From contig USFC01000012.1 in assembly GCA_900553865.1 (NCBI GenBank), positions 1 to 24,935 on the forward strand: DNA of 24,935 nt, given 5' to 3'. The notes under the pieces are model-generated. The model ran no database searches and was not told where the DNA came from. It worked only from the letters and a program-made list of their open reading frames with translations. Below are positions 23,579 through 24,935 of the stretch, piece after piece. Source of the DNA: an uncultured Clostridium sp. (GTDB lineage: Bacteria > Bacillota > Clostridia > TANB77 > CAG-508). The position numbers and the translations under genes were made by a program. How positions within the stretch are numbered: position 1 is the first letter of the stretch; every line of letters starts with the position of its first letter.

Positions 23579-23923
23579 AAATGTGGATATAAGTATTTCC
23601 TTAGTAAATTGTGATATATTACACTTTTCAAGTTGGCTTCTATTAATACGGATACAAGTCTTACTATCTAAATAAAAAAGATTATTTGCTTCTTCAGTAG
23701 TAATTCTGTACCCTTTTACAGCATCTTTTCTAATTTTTTTTAAGTAATAGTATGCATGCATTTTATTAATCTTTGCCAATACGAATGGAGTAATCAATAA
23801 AATTAAAGAGATCACAAATGATATGATTACTTTAGTTCTTGCATTTACATTAAAAAATGTAAAAATTACAAAAAAGAAAATAAAAAGAACTGCAAAATTA
23901 ATAATTTTGTTACTTTTCCGCAT
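23567..23923 (-). CDS. Small two-helix membrane protein of unknown function
   Basis: 118 residues. Two hydrophobic helices at about 9-25 and 32-50 are followed by a Lys/Arg-rich cytoplasmic domain (YYLKKIRKDAVKGYRITTEE and onward) with no motif I recognise. GGAGG lies 7 bases before ATG 23923. The second codon is CGG (23920-23918), followed by AAA. It is the only in-frame CGG I found in this window that does not coincide with a needed frameshift. A +1 shift there would stop after 18 codons. It has its own promoter, a palindrome in the leader, and a likely terminator, and is transcribed toward the ATPase. Confidence 0.65.
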   Translation of the reverse strand: MRKSNKIINFAVLFIFFFVIFTFFNVNARTKVIISFVISLILLITPFVLAKINKMHAYYYLKKIRKDAVKGYRITTEEANNLFYLDSKTCIRINRSQLEKCNISQFTKEILISTFESS

Positions 23924-23939
23924 TTCAATACCTCCAAAA

Positions 23940-23957
23940 TTTTAGAAGTTTCTAAAA
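23940..23957 (-). promoter_or_regulatory. Perfect palindrome in the leader of the minus-strand membrane protein gene
   Basis: TTTTAGAA (23940-23947) and TTCTAAAA (23950-23957) are perfect 8-bp arms with a 2-base centre. It lies between the -10 box (23996-24001) and the ribosome binding site (about 23931-23935), a place for an operator just after transcription start. Confidence 0.5.
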
Positions 23958-23995
23958 CCTGATACATTTTTTCGCTGTATCCACGTATTTATTAA

Positions 23996-24024
23996 AGTAT
24001 AACACAAATTTGTATAAAAATCAA
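23996..24024 (-). promoter_or_regulatory. Promoter of the minus-strand membrane protein gene
   Basis: On the minus strand, TTGATT (24024-24019) and TATACT (24001-23996) have a 17-base spacer, with TGT directly before the -10 as an extended element. Confidence 0.65.
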
Positions 24025-24418
24025 ATAAAATAAGAGTTTAGAGTTATATAACTATACTTTATGTGACTATAATAAGGATTGAATTTAATTACTAAACTAA
24101 TAATATTATTTATAAATTAGACACTTCAGGTTCTATAATTATTGTATAAATAAACACTGACTTAAAAGCTATATAGTATTTTCATGTATACAAAGAAATA
24201 AATAGGGAATAGGGGAATAAGCTATTTTTAGAAATGTATAAAAGTATAAAAAAGAAATTTAAAATATTAAAATAAATTTTAAAACGGAAAAATAAATACA
24301 TAAAAAATTTATTCTATATAAAATATAAAATAAAACTTCAAAAAATTCAATAGTAATAAATTCCAGTTGATTTTCTGCCTTATTTTACCTTTACGGATAG
24401 TATTTGCGTTCTATTTTT

Positions 24419-24462
24419 TACATTTTTATTACATTTTTATTACATTTGTATTACATTTCTAA
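24419..24462 (+). repeat. Four 11-bp direct repeats
   Basis: TACATTTTTAT occurs at 24419-24429 and 24430-24440, then TACATTTGTAT at 24441-24451 and TACATTTCTAA at 24452-24462. The period is about one helical turn. It lies in the 717-base gene-free stretch 23924-24640, upstream of the promoter of the next gene. The rest of that stretch is AT-rich, and I see no other gene or RNA in it. Confidence 0.75.
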
Positions 24463-24573
24463 TTTTTCTTTATAATAGCCTTTCTCTATTAATATTTCAT
24501 TTTCTAAAAAATTCCATATTTCGTAGATTTCCCTAATTTTTTTCCTAAAATAATGGCAAATTTTTTTATATCA

Positions 24574-24582
24574 TGTTATAAT
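24574..24582 (+). promoter_or_regulatory. Extended -10 promoter of the last gene
   Basis: TGTTATAAT is a perfect extended -10 box (TG at 24574-24575, TATAAT at 24577-24582). The -35 position, 17 bases upstream, is weak (TGGCAA at 24554-24559), as is usual for extended -10 promoters. Confidence 0.6.
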
Positions 24583-24640
24583 ATAAAAGATGGTTTATAG
24601 ATACCTAAAAAATCTAAATTTAAGTGTAAGGATAAAAATT

Positions 24641-24935
24641 ATGCCAAATCAAATACTAGCAAGAAAAGAAGAATTATTAGATAAAAAAACTAGAGAAAAA
24701 AATAATAATTTTGAAGAAGAAAATTTTAAAAAATCTGATATTCAAAATTCTCAAGAAGAAAATATAAAAACTAATACTACTTTAGAATTTAAAAATGAAG
24801 AAATACAAAAAAATTTTAAACACGAAAATATAAAAATAAATTATAATAAAGAACTTAAAAAAGAAGCTGAAGAAATACCTAATAATACTCATCTACAAAC
24901 AAATACTATAGAAGATACTAAAAATAAAATTGACG
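24641..24935 (+). CDS. N-terminal part of a Glu/Lys/Asn-rich protein (runs off the window)
   Basis: Open from ATG 24641 to the end of the window, 98 codons with no stop. AAGGA lies about 9 bases before the ATG. The sequence is highly charged low-complexity (many Asn, Glu, Lys), starting MPNQILARKEELLDKKTREK. Such a head often precedes a folded domain that would lie outside this window. The family cannot be told. Confidence 0.55.
   Translation, partial: MPNQILARKEELLDKKTREKNNNFEEENFKKSDIQNSQEENIKTNTTLEFKNEEIQKNFKHENIKINYNKELKKEAEEIPNNTHLQTNTIEDTKNKID

Noticed and set aside
1..24935. tRNA genes or riboswitches
   Set aside because: I saw no tRNA-like cloverleaf with a TTCGA loop and CCA end, and no recognisable riboswitch core, apart from rnpB as structured RNA.

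Overview
The window is AT-rich, low-GC DNA with Clostridia-type gene content: a type A RNase P RNA, strong GGAGG ribosome binding sites, TTGACA/TATAAT-type promoters and a full malonyl-CoA/type II fatty acid synthesis operon. It most resembles an uncultured Clostridia-like Firmicute. I cannot place it more precisely from sequence alone.

Layout. 1-1440: a membrane-anchored extracytoplasmic protein, then rnpB with a clear promoter and terminator. 1554-2997 (minus): an RluA/RluD-family pseudouridine synthase read through a +1 frameshift, then a guanine-deaminase-type enzyme. 3165-4120: an L,D-transpeptidase gene whose signal-peptide region is lost. 4275-9728: an accessory block with a DUF2975/YozG-type membrane protein and regulator pair, a membrane protein with BNR repeats, a decayed small ORF, a small acidic protein, and a large HopA1-like protein interrupted by one in-frame TAG. 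10034-21839: a collinear lipid operon in the order acyl-CoA/ACP synthetase, birA, fabD, fabG, fabF, accB, fabZ, accC, accD, accA, fabI, a second SDR, and a FabK/nitronate-monooxygenase-like flavoenzyme. fabH and acpP are not in the window. 21843-23384: a remnant of a DUF4143-type ATPase, then an intact one behind three copies of a promoter-associated repeat with an exact 32-bp period. 23567-24935: a small minus-strand membrane protein, a 717-bp AT-rich intergenic stretch with four 11-bp repeats, and the start of a Glu/Lys/Asn-rich protein that runs off the end.

The lipid operon works as one unit. AccABCD makes malonyl-CoA, with BirA biotinylating AccB. FabD moves malonyl to ACP, FabF condenses, FabG reduces, FabZ dehydrates and FabI reduces the enoyl group.

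The main discovery is about decoding. Three otherwise conserved genes (rluD-like, fabD, accD) each need a +1 frameshift. In all three the frame is restored by skipping the C of an in-frame CGG followed by AA and reading GGA, a conserved Gly. I scanned both strands for CGG. Apart from these three sites I found only one other in-frame CGG codon in the predicted genes: codon 2 of the small minus-strand membrane protein, where no shift is needed. This suggests that CGG is a poorly decoded or unassigned codon used as a +1 recoding signal (CGG-A to GGA).
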